Positions 54,463 through 63,093 of a stretch of DNA of 64,000 nucleotides are shown piece after piece. Below the pieces are notes generated by a model. That model had not been told where the DNA came from. It saw only the letters and a program-made list of their open reading frames with translations, and searched no databases. The DNA comes from Acidovorax sp. Root219 (GTDB lineage Bacteria; Pseudomonadota; Gammaproteobacteria; Burkholderiales; Burkholderiaceae_C), in assembly GCF_001428665.1 (NCBI RefSeq), contig NZ_LMIJ01000047.1, positions 63,450 through 127,449 on the forward strand. Direction: 5' to 3'. Made by a program: the position numbers and the translations under genes. Positions within the stretch are counted from its first letter, which is position 1; each line of letters begins with the position of its first letter.

Positions 54463-54534
54463 CTGTGCATGGTAGCTGTGCAAAATTGTGAAGACAATAG
54501 ACAATACTGCGCACAAGGTTTGCAAAAATGCACA
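54463..54534. promoter_or_regulatory. mmsA/LysR divergent control region
   Basis: The 174-bp divergent space holds TGTGCA at 54464-54469 and 54477-54482 and the inverted TGCACA at 54529-54534, with TTGCAAAA-type sequences beside the latter two and a tandem GACAATA pair between (about 54494-54507). The middle is AT-rich compared with its surroundings. LysR binding upstream of mmsA is the natural reading but is not proven. Confidence 0.45.
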
Positions 54535-54585
54535 TGATGCGCTGGCCGCTGTGCATGTGCACCTGCACGCTTGACGAGAGCTTCC

Positions 54586-55497
54586 ATGGACTGGGACAAC
54601 CTGCGCTACTTTCTGGAACTGGCCCGTGCCGGCACCCTGGTGGGTGCGGCGCGCCGCCTCACCGTGGACCACACCACGGTGGCGCGCCGCATCCAGGCGC
54701 TGGAAAAGCAGGTCGGCTCGGCCCTGTTCGCCCGCGAGGCCGGCGGCCACCGGCTGACCGAGGCCGGCCGCGCGCTGCTGCCCCAGGTCGAGGCCATGGA
54801 AGCCGCCTTTCTGGCGGTGGAGAACGCCGCCCCCGGCGTGCGCCAGGGACTGCAGGGCCTGGTGCGCATCGGCACCACCGAGGGCTTTGGCAACCTGGTG
54901 CTGGCACCGCAGCTGGCGCATTTCGCGCTGCAGCACCCGGGCCTGGTGCTCGACCTGCTGGCCCTGCCGCGCCTGGTGCACCTGTCGCGGCGCGAGGCGG
55001 ACATCGTGATCTCGCTGGAGCGCCCCGCGCGCGGCGCGGTGCTGGTGGTCAAGCTCACCGACTACGTGCTGCAGCTCTACGGCACGCGCGACTACCTGGC
55101 CCGCCATGCGCCCATCCGTACCGCGGACGACCTGCGCGGCCACAGCTTCATCAGCTATGTGGACGACCTGCTGTTCACCAAGGAGCTGCAGATCCTTGAT
55201 GAGTTGCACCGCCCCGCACGCTTTGCGCTGCGCAGCACCAGCATCCTCGCGCAGTACGAGGCGGTGCGCGCCGGTGCCGGGCTGGCGGTGCTGCCGGCCT
55301 TCGTCGCCGCGCAGGATCCGGCCCTGGCGCCCGTGCTGCCCGGCATGGCGCGCTTCACGCGCACCTTCTGGATGTCCATGCCCGAGGAGAACAAGCACGT
55401 GGCGCGCATGCAGGCCACCTGGGCCTTTCTGCGCGAGACGGTGGCGGCCCAGCAAGGGCTGCTGCTGCCCGAGCCCGTGGACAACACGGCTGGCTGA
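54586..55497 (+). CDS. LysR-family transcriptional regulator of the mms cluster
   Basis: Regulator of 303 residues. Winged helix at residues 1-60 ([20 protein letters not shown], then [20 protein letters not shown]) and a LysR effector domain after ~90 ([20 protein letters not shown]). The start at 54586 is standard for this subfamily. Its position back-to-back with mmsA suggests it controls valine catabolism in response to an intermediate such as 3-hydroxyisobutyrate; that is inference, since other known mms regulators are AraC-type MmsR. Confidence 0.9.
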   Translation: MDWDNLRYFLELARAGTLVGAARRLTVDHTTVARRIQALEKQVGSALFAREAGGHRLTEAGRALLPQVEAMEAAFLAVENAAPGVRQGLQGLVRIGTTEGFGNLVLAPQLAHFALQHPGLVLDLLALPRLVHLSRREADIVISLERPARGAVLVVKLTDYVLQLYGTRDYLARHAPIRTADDLRGHSFISYVDDLLFTKELQILDELHRPARFALRSTSILAQYEAVRAGAGLAVLPAFVAAQDPALAPVLPGMARFTRTFWMSMPEENKHVARMQATWAFLRETVAAQQGLLLPEPVDNTAG

Positions 55498-55502
55498 TAG
55501 GG

Positions 55503-56300
55503 CTATGGCGCGAGCAGCGCCCGGTACACGGCATCCCAGGTGTCCGGATTCTGTGCGGCCAGCAGGCCCGGCCGCACGTCCACCGGGGTGTAGCCCGTTC
55601 CATCCAGACGCGCCACCTGCCCGCCGGCCTCGGTCAGGAACAGGGCGCCTGGTGCATGGTCCCAGGACTCGGCGCGCCAGAACAGCGCGAAGTGCTGCTG
55701 GCCCGCAGCGATGGCAGGGTACTCGTGGCCTGCACAGCGCAGCCCGGGCAGTACCTGGGCGATGCGCCCGGCGCGTGCCTCGGTGCGCGTGCGCAGGTCC
55801 TGCGGCAGAAACCGCGTGAAAACGGCACCGCGCAGGGCCTCTTCGCCGGGCGCTGCGTGGGAGGTGTGCGCACGCACGCCGTCGGTCCAGGCCCCGCTGC
55901 CGCGCTCTGCGGTATGCATCCGGTCCGCCAGCGGGTCCAGCATCCAGGCGGCCACGGTCTCGCCGCGCCGCACCAGGGCCACCATCACGGCAAAGCAGGG
56001 CTGGCCCGCGACGAAATTGGCCGTGCCGTCGAGCGGGTCTACCAGCCACAGGTCGCCGTCGTGGGCAAGGCGCTCGCGCAACTGCGCCTGCGCGCTCACC
56101 GCTTCCTCGCCCAGTACCACCGACCCGGGCAACAGGGCCGTCAACCCGGCCGTGATCAATGCCTCTGCCTCCCGATCCGCCGCAGTCACCAGCTCGCCGG
56201 GGGACTTCTCCACGATGTCCTGCGCGCGCAGGGCCTGGTAGCGGGGCAGGATGGCCTGCGCCGCCGTCTGGCGCAGGAGTTCGGTGACTTGGTCGATCAT
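55503..56300 (-). CDS. Inositol monophosphatase family protein
   Basis: Mg2+-dependent phosphatase of 265 residues. Metal-site motifs: GEEAVSAQ (first Glu), [18 protein letters not shown] (motif A, residues ~85-101) and [18 protein letters not shown] (motif B). The family includes inositol-1-phosphatase, SuhB and CysQ-like 3'(2'),5'-bisphosphatases; which one this is cannot be told, though the divergence from SuhB and absence of a CysQ-specific context leave it open. It is convergent with the LysR gene (5-bp gap) and divergent from the Nudix gene. Confidence 0.9.
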   Translation of the reverse strand: MIDQVTELLRQTAAQAILPRYQALRAQDIVEKSPGELVTAADREAEALITAGLTALLPGSVVLGEEAVSAQAQLRERLAHDGDLWLVDPLDGTANFVAGQPCFAVMVALVRRGETVAAWMLDPLADRMHTAERGSGAWTDGVRAHTSHAAPGEEALRGAVFTRFLPQDLRTRTEARAGRIAQVLPGLRCAGHEYPAIAAGQQHFALFWRAESWDHAPGALFLTEAGGQVARLDGTGYTPVDVRPGLLAAQNPDTWDAVYRALLAP

Positions 56301-56386
56301 GGGGCAGCAGCGGGGCGGGTGAAGCAGGGCAGGGCGATGCTACTACCCCCTGCGCCGGAATGCCTGGCGCGATAGGATCGGCCTCC

Positions 56387-56923
56387 ATGACCTTGCCTGT
56401 GGCCCAAACGCCTACCCCGCCCCGCGTGCGCCCACGTGCCGCCGCCATCATCACGCGTCCCGGGAAGGTGCTGCTGCACCGCGCCGAAGGCGATGCGTTC
56501 TGGGCCCTGCCCGGCGGCGGCATCGAGCCTGGCGAGAGTGCCAGCGAGGCCCTGGTGCGCGAAATGCAGGAAGAACTCGGCCTGGCGGTGGTGCCCGGCG
56601 CGCTGGCTTGCGTGGTCGAGAACTTCTTTCTCTATGCCGGCGTGGCGTACCACGAGACCGGCTTGTACCTGCATGTGCACCCCGCGCCGCAGGGCCTGCT
56701 GGACCAGTCCGACGGCCCCTATGAAGGTGTGGAGGGCCTGCGCAGGCTGGAGTTCGCCTGGTTCGAGCGCGCCGAACTGGCGCGGATCGACCTGCGCCCA
56801 CCCTTCCTGTGCGATGCCCTGGCGCGCGACACCGCGCAGGTGCTGCACATCGTCTACCGCGACCCGCTGCCCCCAGGGGTGCTGCCGGCCCCTTCGCCAT
56901 CCCCCTCGAAAGCCCCCGCATGA
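56387..56923 (+). CDS. Nudix hydrolase
   Basis: Protein of 178 residues. The Nudix box is complete: [20 protein letters not shown] followed by ELG, matching GX5EX7REUXEEXGU. The fold starts after an ~18-residue Pro/Thr-rich leader at [26 protein letters not shown]. Substrate (a nucleoside diphosphate linked to something) is unknown. The last codon overlaps the next gene's start (ATGA at 56920), so it is coupled to the thioesterase-like gene. Confidence 0.92.
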   Translation: MTLPVAQTPTPPRVRPRAAAIITRPGKVLLHRAEGDAFWALPGGGIEPGESASEALVREMQEELGLAVVPGALACVVENFFLYAGVAYHETGLYLHVHPAPQGLLDQSDGPYEGVEGLRRLEFAWFERAELARIDLRPPFLCDALARDTAQVLHIVYRDPLPPGVLPAPSPSPSKAPA

Positions 56924-57372
56924 GCCCCAACGACCTGCAGGACTACCTGCACCAGCACATTCCCCTGTCCAGCGCGATGGCCGTGTCCGTGGTGGAGGCA
57001 TCGCTCGAGCGCGTGGTGCTCAGCGCGCCGCTGGCACCCAACATCAACCACCGCGAGACCGTGTTCGGCGGCAGCGCATCGGCCGTGGCCATCCTGGCCG
57101 CGTGGTCCATGCTGCACATGAAGCTCTCGGCACAGAACCTGGGCAGCCGGCTGGTGATCCAGCGCAACACCATGGAGTACGGGCTGCCCATCGACGGGAC
57201 GTTCACGGCCGTGGCCGAGGCGCCCACCGAGCAGGCCTGGCGCGCCTTCGTGCGCGTGTTCGAGCGCAAGGGCCTGGGCCGCATCAAGCAGGCGTCGGTG
57301 CTGATGTACCAGGGGCAGGCAGCCGGGCGGCTCACCGGCGAATTCGTGGCCTTCGGGCAGGGGTATCGGTAG
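56920..57372 (+). CDS. YiiD C-terminal-type thioesterase domain protein
   Basis: Hot-dog fold protein of 150 residues. The segment NINHRETVFGGSASAVAILAAWSMLH is the signature of the YiiD_C/thioesterase-like group, with the Asn-x-x-x-x-x-Gly-Gly loop expected to sit near the active site. Length fits the stand-alone domain. The substrate, presumably an acyl-CoA or acyl-ACP, is not known. Start overlaps the Nudix stop (ATGA). Confidence 0.85.
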   Translation: MSPNDLQDYLHQHIPLSSAMAVSVVEASLERVVLSAPLAPNINHRETVFGGSASAVAILAAWSMLHMKLSAQNLGSRLVIQRNTMEYGLPIDGTFTAVAEAPTEQAWRAFVRVFERKGLGRIKQASVLMYQGQAAGRLTGEFVAFGQGYR

Positions 57373-57412
57373 TCCCGCTACCATGCGTCGACCAACTGCA
57401 AGGGAGACCACC

Positions 57413-57790
57413 ATGGGACTGCTGGACGGCGTGATGGGCAATGCATCCAAGATCGATGCATCCAAGATTCAGGAAGAGTTCGCCCGCATCCTGATGCCGG
57501 GCGAGGTCGTGGAGCATGCCTACCAGCTGATTCGCGACTACTTCGTCTTCACCAACAAGCGCCTGGTCCTGGTGGACAAGCAGGGCATCACCGGCAGCAA
57601 GGTCGAATACCACTCGCTGCCTTACAAAAGCATCACCCACTTCAGCATCGAGACCGGTGGCACCTTCGACCTCGATGCCGAGCTCAAGATCTGGATCTCG
57701 GGCAGCGCCACGCCGTTCCAGAAGCAGTTCAACAAGAAGCTCAGCATCTACGACGTGCAGAGCGTGCTCGCCAGCTACGTGCTGAAGTAG
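57413..57790 (+). CDS. Bacterial PH domain protein (YvbH/DUF1696-like)
   Basis: Small cytosolic protein of 125 residues consisting of one bacterial PH domain: GEVVEHAYQLIRDYFVFTNKRLVLVDKQG, then YHSLPYKSITHFSIETGGTFDLDAELKIW and a C-terminal helix. Such proteins form ring oligomers in crystal structures; function is unknown. Start at 57413 has AAGGGAG upstream. A hairpin terminator follows 12 bp after the stop. Confidence 0.92.
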   Translation: MGLLDGVMGNASKIDASKIQEEFARILMPGEVVEHAYQLIRDYFVFTNKRLVLVDKQGITGSKVEYHSLPYKSITHFSIETGGTFDLDAELKIWISGSATPFQKQFNKKLSIYDVQSVLASYVLK

Positions 57791-57802
57791 GGGCATGGCC
57801 CG

Positions 57803-57830
57803 GAAAAGCGGCTGTGCAGCGCCGCTTTTC
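57803..57830 (+). terminator. Hairpin terminator after the PH-domain gene
   Basis: GAAAAGCGGC, an 8-nt loop, GCCGCTTTTC: a perfect 10-bp stem beginning 12 bases past the stop at 57790. The T4 in the right arm supplies a short U-run inside the stem rather than after it. Confidence 0.6.
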
Positions 57831-57942
57831 TGCCCATTGCAGGAGGCGCTTGCCGCATATGCTGGACCACCGGGCGATGGTCTGCCCTGGTGCTTTGCCG
57901 GAAAGCACCGGCAGCCAATCCCGGCACAGGAGTCCAGTGGCC

Positions 57943-58500
57943 ATGTCCCCCCTCATTTCCGGCCTCGCGTCCGTCGCATCCTTTCTCTACAACGCCGCCT
58001 CGGGCAGCAAATCAGCGGCCTCTTCGCGCACCAGCCAGCCGGCTGCTGCCGAGCCATCGGCCGTGGTCACCCTGAGCAAGGAGGCCGAGGCCCTGACCGG
58101 CTTTGCCGGCAAGGGCATCCTGATGGCGTCGGGCAAGCTCGACGGCCCGCTGGGCACACACGCGGCTGCCGATGCGGGCACGGCGCTGACGGCATCGCAG
58201 GCAGACCGCGCGGTGTCCAAGAAGGATTTCCAGGAACTGCTCGCCAGCTTTGGCGCCAGCGATGCGCAAAAAGAGCAACTGGCCGCTGGCTTCGACGCCA
58301 ACCAGGACGGCGCCATCTCGCGCGACGAATTCCTCAAGGGCATTGCCGCCACCTCGGGCACCAACGGCGGCAGCGAGCTGTCGCAGTCACTGCTGCAACT
58401 GGTGGACCGCCATGGCAATGCCAACGGCGTGGTGAACCAGACCGAACTGGCACAGCTCACCACGGCGTTTGCCAACGCGCAGCTGCGCAAGGCGGCCTGA
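57943..58500 (+). CDS. EF-hand domain-containing protein
   Basis: Protein of 185 residues. Two calcium-binding loops are visible near the C-terminal half: DANQDGAISRDEF (about 116-128), a canonical 12-residue loop, and DRHGNANGVVNQTEL (about 152-166), slightly longer and probably weaker. The N-terminal ~90 residues are Ser/Ala rich with no clear fold, and there is no convincing signal peptide. Start 57943 has AGGAG 12 bases before. Calcium sensing or storage is inferred from the EF-hands only. Confidence 0.85.
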   Translation: MSPLISGLASVASFLYNAASGSKSAASSRTSQPAAAEPSAVVTLSKEAEALTGFAGKGILMASGKLDGPLGTHAAADAGTALTASQADRAVSKKDFQELLASFGASDAQKEQLAAGFDANQDGAISRDEFLKGIAATSGTNGGSELSQSLLQLVDRHGNANGVVNQTELAQLTTAFANAQLRKAA

Positions 58501-58527
58501 CCGCCTGCACCCATCGGGCGCATCCAG

Positions 58528-58565
58528 AAAGCAAAAAAGCGTGGCCGTGCCACGCTTTTTGCTTT
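58528..58565. terminator. Bidirectional intrinsic terminator
   Basis: AAAGCAAAAAAGCGTGGC, loop CGT, GCCACGCTTTTTGCTTT: a 7-bp GC stem (GCGTGGC/GCCACGC) flanked by A6 and T5 with further AAAGC/GCTTT pairing. It serves the EF-hand gene on the plus strand and the DUF3309 gene (stop 58591) on the minus strand. Confidence 0.88.
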
Positions 58566-58590
58566 GGGCCTTCAGCAGGCCGCCGCAGGT

Positions 58591-58749
58591 TTATATCCTG
58601 CCCATGAGCAGCAGGATCACCAGGATCAGCACCACCAGACCGATGCCGCCGCTGGGTCCATAGCCCCACGAACGGCTGTGGCCCCAGGTGGGCAGCGCGC
58701 CGACGAGGATGAGGATCAGGACGATCAGGAGAATGAGGGAGAGCGACAT
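58591..58749 (-). CDS. DUF3309 family small membrane protein
   Basis: A 52-residue protein that a length cut-off would miss. It begins MSLSLILLIVLILILVGALP, one membrane helix, then TWGHSRSWGYGPSGGIG, the conserved DUF3309 core, and a second helix (LVVLILVILLLMGRI). AAGGAA lies seven bases before the ATG. Family members are small stress-associated inner-membrane proteins of unknown role. Convergent with the EF-hand gene, sharing a terminator. Confidence 0.9.
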   Translation of the reverse strand: MSLSLILLIVLILILVGALPTWGHSRSWGYGPSGGIGLVVLILVILLLMGRI

Positions 58750-58872
58750 GGCAGTTCCTTTTGTTGTGGTGACTGCATTGTTCGATCACCCCTTGCGCCG
58801 GATCGCAGGCGGCGGGCGCGCCCCCATGTCAGGCTTTTCCGACGCAGCGTGTGGGAGGTGCGGGCCCTGGCG

Positions 58873-59868
58873 TCAGTCGAGCGTGATCCCGGCCTTGGTG
58901 ATCAACTGCTCGTACTGGACCGATTTGGCCGCAGCGTTGCGGCCGATGTCCTCCACCGACCAGGCCAGCGGCTCGAAGGCGAAGGTGTTGAAGCGCTCGC
59001 GCACTTCGGGGTCGGCCAGTGCGGTGAGCACGTCCGCGTGGATCTTGCGCCGCACGGCGGCGGGCACGCCCTTGGGGGCTACCAGTACCACGAAGGAGTT
59101 CACATCGAGCTGGGCCGGGCCGCCGGCCTCGGCCACGGTGGGCACGTCGGGCAACTGCGGGATGCGCCTGGGCGCTGCCACCGCCAGGTATTTGATCTTG
59201 CCCGCCTTGTAGACCCCCTGGCTTGACGGAATGCTGGCAAAGCTCCAGGCCACCTCGCCGGTGGCCACGTTGGTGTACAGCTGGCTCACCTCCTTGTAGG
59301 GCACATGGGTCATGCGCACGCCGGTGAGGGATTCGAGCCACTCGCCGCCCAGGTGGCCCGGGCTGCCCACGCCCCACGATCCATAGCTGAGCTCGCCGGA
59401 CTTCGTCTTGGCGTCGTTCAGCAGGTCGGTCATGTTCTTCCAGGGCGACTGCGCCGGCACCGCCACCATGAACGGGGTGCGGAACAGCGGCGCCACCGGG
59501 TCGAAGGTCTTGAGGGTGTCGACGTTGCGCTTCTTGTACAGGTGCGGCACGGCGGCCAGATGCTCGCTGTCGAGCTGCAGCAGCGTGTACCCGTCGTCTG
59601 CGCCGCGCTTGGCAGCATCCATGGCGATGAAGCCGCCGCCGCCGGGGCGGTTGTCCACCGTCACGGTCTGCTTCCACTGGGTTGACAGCTTGTGCGCCAC
59701 CAGCCGCAGCACGGCATCGGGCCCGCTGCCCACGGCAAAGGCGGTGTAGAGCGTGACCGGCTTGCTCGGAAAGTCGCTGCCCTGGGCATGGCTGGTGCCC
59801 GCAGCGCCCATCAACATGCCCGCGCAGGCAAGCGAAACGAGCAATGGGCGTCTGGTGGTCTGGTTCAC
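58873..59868 (-). CDS. Bug/TctC-family tripartite tricarboxylate transporter receptor
   Basis: Periplasmic receptor of 331 residues. Start is GTG at 59868, with GGAGA seven bases upstream, giving a signal peptide that ends near SHAQG. Mature features of Bug proteins: DFPSKPVTLYTAFAVGSGPD, the NRPGGGGFIAMDAAKRGADDGYT loop that closes over a carboxylate, and YGSWGVGSPGHLGGEW. No TctA/TctB genes are adjacent. It is divergent from the 3-hydroxybenzoate 6-hydroxylase gene with shared operator-like palindromes, so an aromatic carboxylate such as 3-hydroxybenzoate or gentisate is the inferred ligand. Confidence 0.92.
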   Translation of the reverse strand: MNQTTRRPLLVSLACAGMLMGAAGTSHAQGSDFPSKPVTLYTAFAVGSGPDAVLRLVAHKLSTQWKQTVTVDNRPGGGGFIAMDAAKRGADDGYTLLQLDSEHLAAVPHLYKKRNVDTLKTFDPVAPLFRTPFMVAVPAQSPWKNMTDLLNDAKTKSGELSYGSWGVGSPGHLGGEWLESLTGVRMTHVPYKEVSQLYTNVATGEVAWSFASIPSSQGVYKAGKIKYLAVAAPRRIPQLPDVPTVAEAGGPAQLDVNSFVVLVAPKGVPAAVRRKIHADVLTALADPEVRERFNTFAFEPLAWSVEDIGRNAAAKSVQYEQLITKAGITLD

Positions 59869-59910
59869 GGGTGTCTCCTGGAGGTGTGATGGATCGTCTG
59901 ATGGCTGATT

Positions 59911-60056
59911 GACAGTATGCTGATGAAAATCATAGGTCCGGTGAATGGCGGATGCGCTCGGTGAAAACCCTTGCTGCGCTTTTGACGGCAAAAATGACCG
60001 ACGGCAGCTTGCGTTCATGCCATCGTAATTGCTACACTAATCATCAGCATGCTGAT
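59911..60056. promoter_or_regulatory. Gentisate divergent promoter with two operator-like sites
   Basis: A perfect 14-bp palindrome ATCAGCATGCTGAT lies at 60043-60056, and a partial copy CAGTATGCTGATG at 59913-59925. The former overlaps the start region of a plus-strand promoter candidate, TTGCGT (60009-60014), 18-nt spacer, TACACT (60033-60038); the latter is near the Bug receptor's start region. MarR proteins bind such palindromes, and a MarR gene lies at the end of the operon (63838). Confidence 0.65.
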
Positions 60057-60079
60057 TAAATTCATTCAAGAGGTGAGCA

Positions 60080-61291
60080 ATGGAGCAGACAGATGAGCGC
60101 GCCGCGGGCCTTCCCGTGCTGGTGGCGGGCGGTGGCATTGGCGGGCTGGCCGCGGCCCTGGCTTTGGTGCGGCAGGGCTTTGCCGTGCAGGTGCTGGAGC
60201 AGTCGCCGGCCATCGGCGAGATCGGCGCCGGCATGCAGCTGGGGCCCAATGCCTTTCATGCCTTCGATGCCCTGGGCGTGGGGGAGCAGGCGCGCAGCCG
60301 CTCGGTGTTCACCGACTGCATGGTGATGCACGACGCGCTGGACGAGTACCAGGTGGGCCGCATCCCCACGGGCGAGGCGTTCCGTGCCCGCTTCGGCAAC
60401 CCCTATGCAGTAGTCCACCGCGTGGATGCGCACAACTGCCTGCTGGAGGGTGCGTTGGCCACGGGGCGCGTCACCTTTCAGACGCACACCCGCATCGAGC
60501 GCGTCGAGCAGGATGCAGGCGGTGTCACCGCCATCGACCAGCATGGCAAGGCCTGGCGCGGGGTGGCACTGATCGGTGCCGACGGCGTGAAGTCCGTGGT
60601 GCGTCAGCAGTACGTGGGCGACCCGGCCCGCGTGACCGGCCACGTGGTCTACCGCGCCGTGGTGGAGCGCGAGGAGTTCCCCGAGGACCTGCGCTGGAAT
60701 GCCGCCAGCATCTGGGTGGGGCCGCACTGCCACCTGGTGCACTACCCGCTGCGCGGCGGCGAGCAGTACAACGTGGTCGTTACCTTCCACAGCCGCGAGA
60801 AGGAGGAGTGGGGGGTGACCGAAGGCAGCCGCGAGGAAGTGCAGAGCTACTTCCAGGACATCTGCCCCCGCGCCCGGCAGCTGATCGACCTGCCCAGGAG
60901 CTGGAAGCGCTGGGCCACCGCCGACCGCGAGCCGATCGCCCGCTGGACGCATGGCCGCACCACGCTGCTCGGCGACGCGGCCCACCCTACCACGCAGTAC
61001 ATGGCGCAGGGCGCCTGCATGGCGCTGGAAGACGCCGTGACCCTGGGCGAGGCCCTGCGCGTGCACGGCAACGACTGGGACGCTGCGCTCGACCTGTACC
61101 AGCGCTCTCGCGTGGCACGCACCGCGCGCATCGTGCTCTCGGGCCGCGAGATGGGGCGCATCTACCACGCCAAGGGCGTGGAGCGCCTGGTGCGCAACGA
61201 CCTGTGGCGCGGGCGCAGCCCCGAGCGCTTCTACGACGCCATGGAATGGCTGTATGGCTGGAACGTGGGCAATTGCCTGGCCGCGCACTGA
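60080..61291 (+). CDS. 3-hydroxybenzoate 6-hydroxylase (FAD monooxygenase)
   Basis: Flavin monooxygenase of 403 residues, converting 3-hydroxybenzoate to gentisate with NADH and O2. FAD-binding GxGxxG is VAGGGIGGLAAALALV (residues 13-28), the DG motif is ALIGADGVKSVVRQQY and the GD motif is LLGDAAHPTTQYMAQGACMALEDA. The family also holds salicylate hydroxylases, but the gentisate dioxygenase and ring-cleavage product enzymes directly downstream favour 3-hydroxybenzoate 6-hydroxylase (XlnD/MhbM type). Start has AGAGGTGAG about seven bases upstream. First of a four-gene operon. Confidence 0.88.
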   Translation: MEQTDERAAGLPVLVAGGGIGGLAAALALVRQGFAVQVLEQSPAIGEIGAGMQLGPNAFHAFDALGVGEQARSRSVFTDCMVMHDALDEYQVGRIPTGEAFRARFGNPYAVVHRVDAHNCLLEGALATGRVTFQTHTRIERVEQDAGGVTAIDQHGKAWRGVALIGADGVKSVVRQQYVGDPARVTGHVVYRAVVEREEFPEDLRWNAASIWVGPHCHLVHYPLRGGEQYNVVVTFHSREKEEWGVTEGSREEVQSYFQDICPRARQLIDLPRSWKRWATADREPIARWTHGRTTLLGDAAHPTTQYMAQGACMALEDAVTLGEALRVHGNDWDAALDLYQRSRVARTARIVLSGREMGRIYHAKGVERLVRNDLWRGRSPERFYDAMEWLYGWNVGNCLAAH

Positions 61292-61312
61292 ACCTTGAGG
61301 AGACACAACACC

Positions 61313-62350
61313 ATGCAAGAACTAGGACGCCTAGAAGACCTGCCCCAGGACTACCGCGATGAACTCGCGCAATCGAACCTCGTGCCCCTGTGGCCCAACC
61401 TGCGCGCCATGCTGCCGCCGGGCCAGCCGCGGCCGCGCACCCTGGCCACGCACTGGCCCTATGCGGCGCTGCGGCCTCTGCTGATGCGGGCGGGCGAGCT
61501 CACGCCCATCGAGAAGGCCGAGCGCCGGGTGCTGGTGCTGGCCAACCCCGGCCACGGGCCGGACAGCATGCAGGCCAGCGCCGCCATGTACTTGGGCATG
61601 CAGCTGCTGCTGCCCGGCGAGTGGGCGCCCGCGCACCGCCACACACCGAATGCCGTGCGCATGGTGGTGGAAGGCGAGGGCGCCTGCACCACGGTGGACG
61701 GCGAGCGCTGTCCCATGGAGCGCGGCGACCTGATCCTCACGCCCACCGGCCTGTGGCACGAACACGCCCACGAGGGCACCGCACCCGTGGTCTGGCTCGA
61801 CGTGCTGGACCTGCCGCTGGTGCACTACCTGGAGGCCTCGTACCACGTGGATGGGCCGCGCCAGGCCATCACCCAGGCTGCGGGCGATGGTGCCTACGCA
61901 CGCGGCGGCATCGTGCCCACGCCAGTGTTCGGGCGCACGCAGCGCGCCTACCCGATGCTGCGCTACCCGTGGGCCCAGGCCCGGGCGGCGCTGCAATCGC
62001 TGGCGGCTGACCAGCCCGCGCTCGCGTCGGTGCAGATCACCTACGTGAACCCCGAGACCGGCGCCGATGCCCAGAACATCCTCGGCTTCTACGCCCAGAT
62101 GCTGCGCCCGGGCCAGACGCTGCGCCTGCCCGCGCGCTCGCCGGCCATGGTGTTCCACCTGATCGAGGGCGCGGCCGACGTGCAGGTGCAGGAGCAGTGC
62201 TTTGCGCTGGCCGAGGCCGACACCTGCTGCGCCCCGGGCTACACCGCCGTCACGCTGGCCAACCGCTCGGCCGACCAGCCGGCCTTTTTCTTCATCGCCG
62301 ACGAAAGCCCGCTGCACCGCAAGCTGGGCGTGTTCGAGAACCGTGGCTGA
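61313..62350 (+). CDS. Gentisate 1,2-dioxygenase
   Basis: Bicupin Fe(II) dioxygenase of 345 residues, opening gentisate to maleylpyruvate. The N-terminal cupin holds the metal ligands in APAHRHTPNAVRMVVEGEGA and the later His in TPTGLWHEHAHEG; the tail has the second, metal-free cupin (FHLIEGAADVQVQEQ). YPMLRYPWAQARAAL is a GDO-specific motif before the second cupin. The start at 61313 has GAGGAGA nearby. It is 21 bp downstream of the hydroxylase gene. Confidence 0.95.
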   Translation: MQELGRLEDLPQDYRDELAQSNLVPLWPNLRAMLPPGQPRPRTLATHWPYAALRPLLMRAGELTPIEKAERRVLVLANPGHGPDSMQASAAMYLGMQLLLPGEWAPAHRHTPNAVRMVVEGEGACTTVDGERCPMERGDLILTPTGLWHEHAHEGTAPVVWLDVLDLPLVHYLEASYHVDGPRQAITQAAGDGAYARGGIVPTPVFGRTQRAYPMLRYPWAQARAALQSLAADQPALASVQITYVNPETGADAQNILGFYAQMLRPGQTLRLPARSPAMVFHLIEGAADVQVQEQCFALAEADTCCAPGYTAVTLANRSADQPAFFFIADESPLHRKLGVFENRG

Positions 62351-62388
62351 TCGCTGCGCCATTCCTTTTGTCTTTTTGAAAGCCCTGC

Positions 62389-63093
62389 ATGTCCACCACC
62401 TACCTCTGGACCCCTCCCGCCACCGTATCCCTGCCCGTGCGCGGCCAGGCCGCGCGCCTGCCCGTGAACCGCCTGTTCTTCGTGGGCCGCAACTACCACG
62501 CCCACGCGGTCGAGATGGGCCGCCCCGTGGACAAGTCGCAGGAGCGGCCGTTCTACTTCACCAAGTCGCCGTCCACGGTGGTCGAATCCGGCGCCACCGT
62601 GGCCTATCCGCCGGGCACCGAGAGCTACCACTACGAGATGGAACTGGTGGTAGCCATCGGGACGGCGGGCTTTCGCATTGCGCCGGAGCAGGCGCACACC
62701 CACATCTACGGCTATGCCTGCGGGCTGGACATGACGCGGCGCGACCTGCAGCTCGTGGCGCGCGACAAGGGCCGGCCGTGGGACCTGGGCAAGGATGTGG
62801 AGCAGTCCTCCATCGCCTCCGAGGTCGTGCCCCTGCCCGGCGTGGTGATCGAGCGTGGGGCCATTGCGCTCAGCGTCAACGGCCAGGTGCGCCAGCAGTC
62901 CGACGTCGACCAGCTCATCTGGAACATCCGCGAGCTCCTTGCCGACCTGTCGCAGTTCTACCACCTGCAGCCGGGCGATCTGGTCTACACCGGCACGCCC
63001 GAGGGTGTCGGCGCGGTCGTGCCGGGCGACCGCATCGAGGGCCATGTCGAGGGCGTGGGCTCCATCACGCTGGCCGTGGGCCCCGCGGAATGA
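62389..63093 (+). CDS. Fumarylpyruvate hydrolase (FAH family)
   Basis: FAH-fold metal-dependent hydrolase of 234 residues, expected to split fumarylpyruvate to fumarate and pyruvate, like NagK. Seen: FVGRNYHAHAVEMG, the KSPSTVVESGATVAYP segment, and the metal ligands in YHYEMELVVAIG followed by YACGLDMTRRDLQ. The end reads VYTGTPEGVGAVVPGD, a conserved FAH motif. The stop overlaps the next gene's start (ATGA). Fumarylacetoacetate hydrolase is excluded by the operon context. Confidence 0.92.
   Translation: MSTTYLWTPPATVSLPVRGQAARLPVNRLFFVGRNYHAHAVEMGRPVDKSQERPFYFTKSPSTVVESGATVAYPPGTESYHYEMELVVAIGTAGFRIAPEQAHTHIYGYACGLDMTRRDLQLVARDKGRPWDLGKDVEQSSIASEVVPLPGVVIERGAIALSVNGQVRQQSDVDQLIWNIRELLADLSQFYHLQPGDLVYTGTPEGVGAVVPGDRIEGHVEGVGSITLAVGPAE

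Noticed and set aside
54412-56523. Apparent N-terminal extension of mmsA on the minus strand, about 700 codons through the LysR and phosphatase region
   Set aside because: The extension is antisense to a good LysR gene, and mmsA has a proper start with a ribosome site at 54411.
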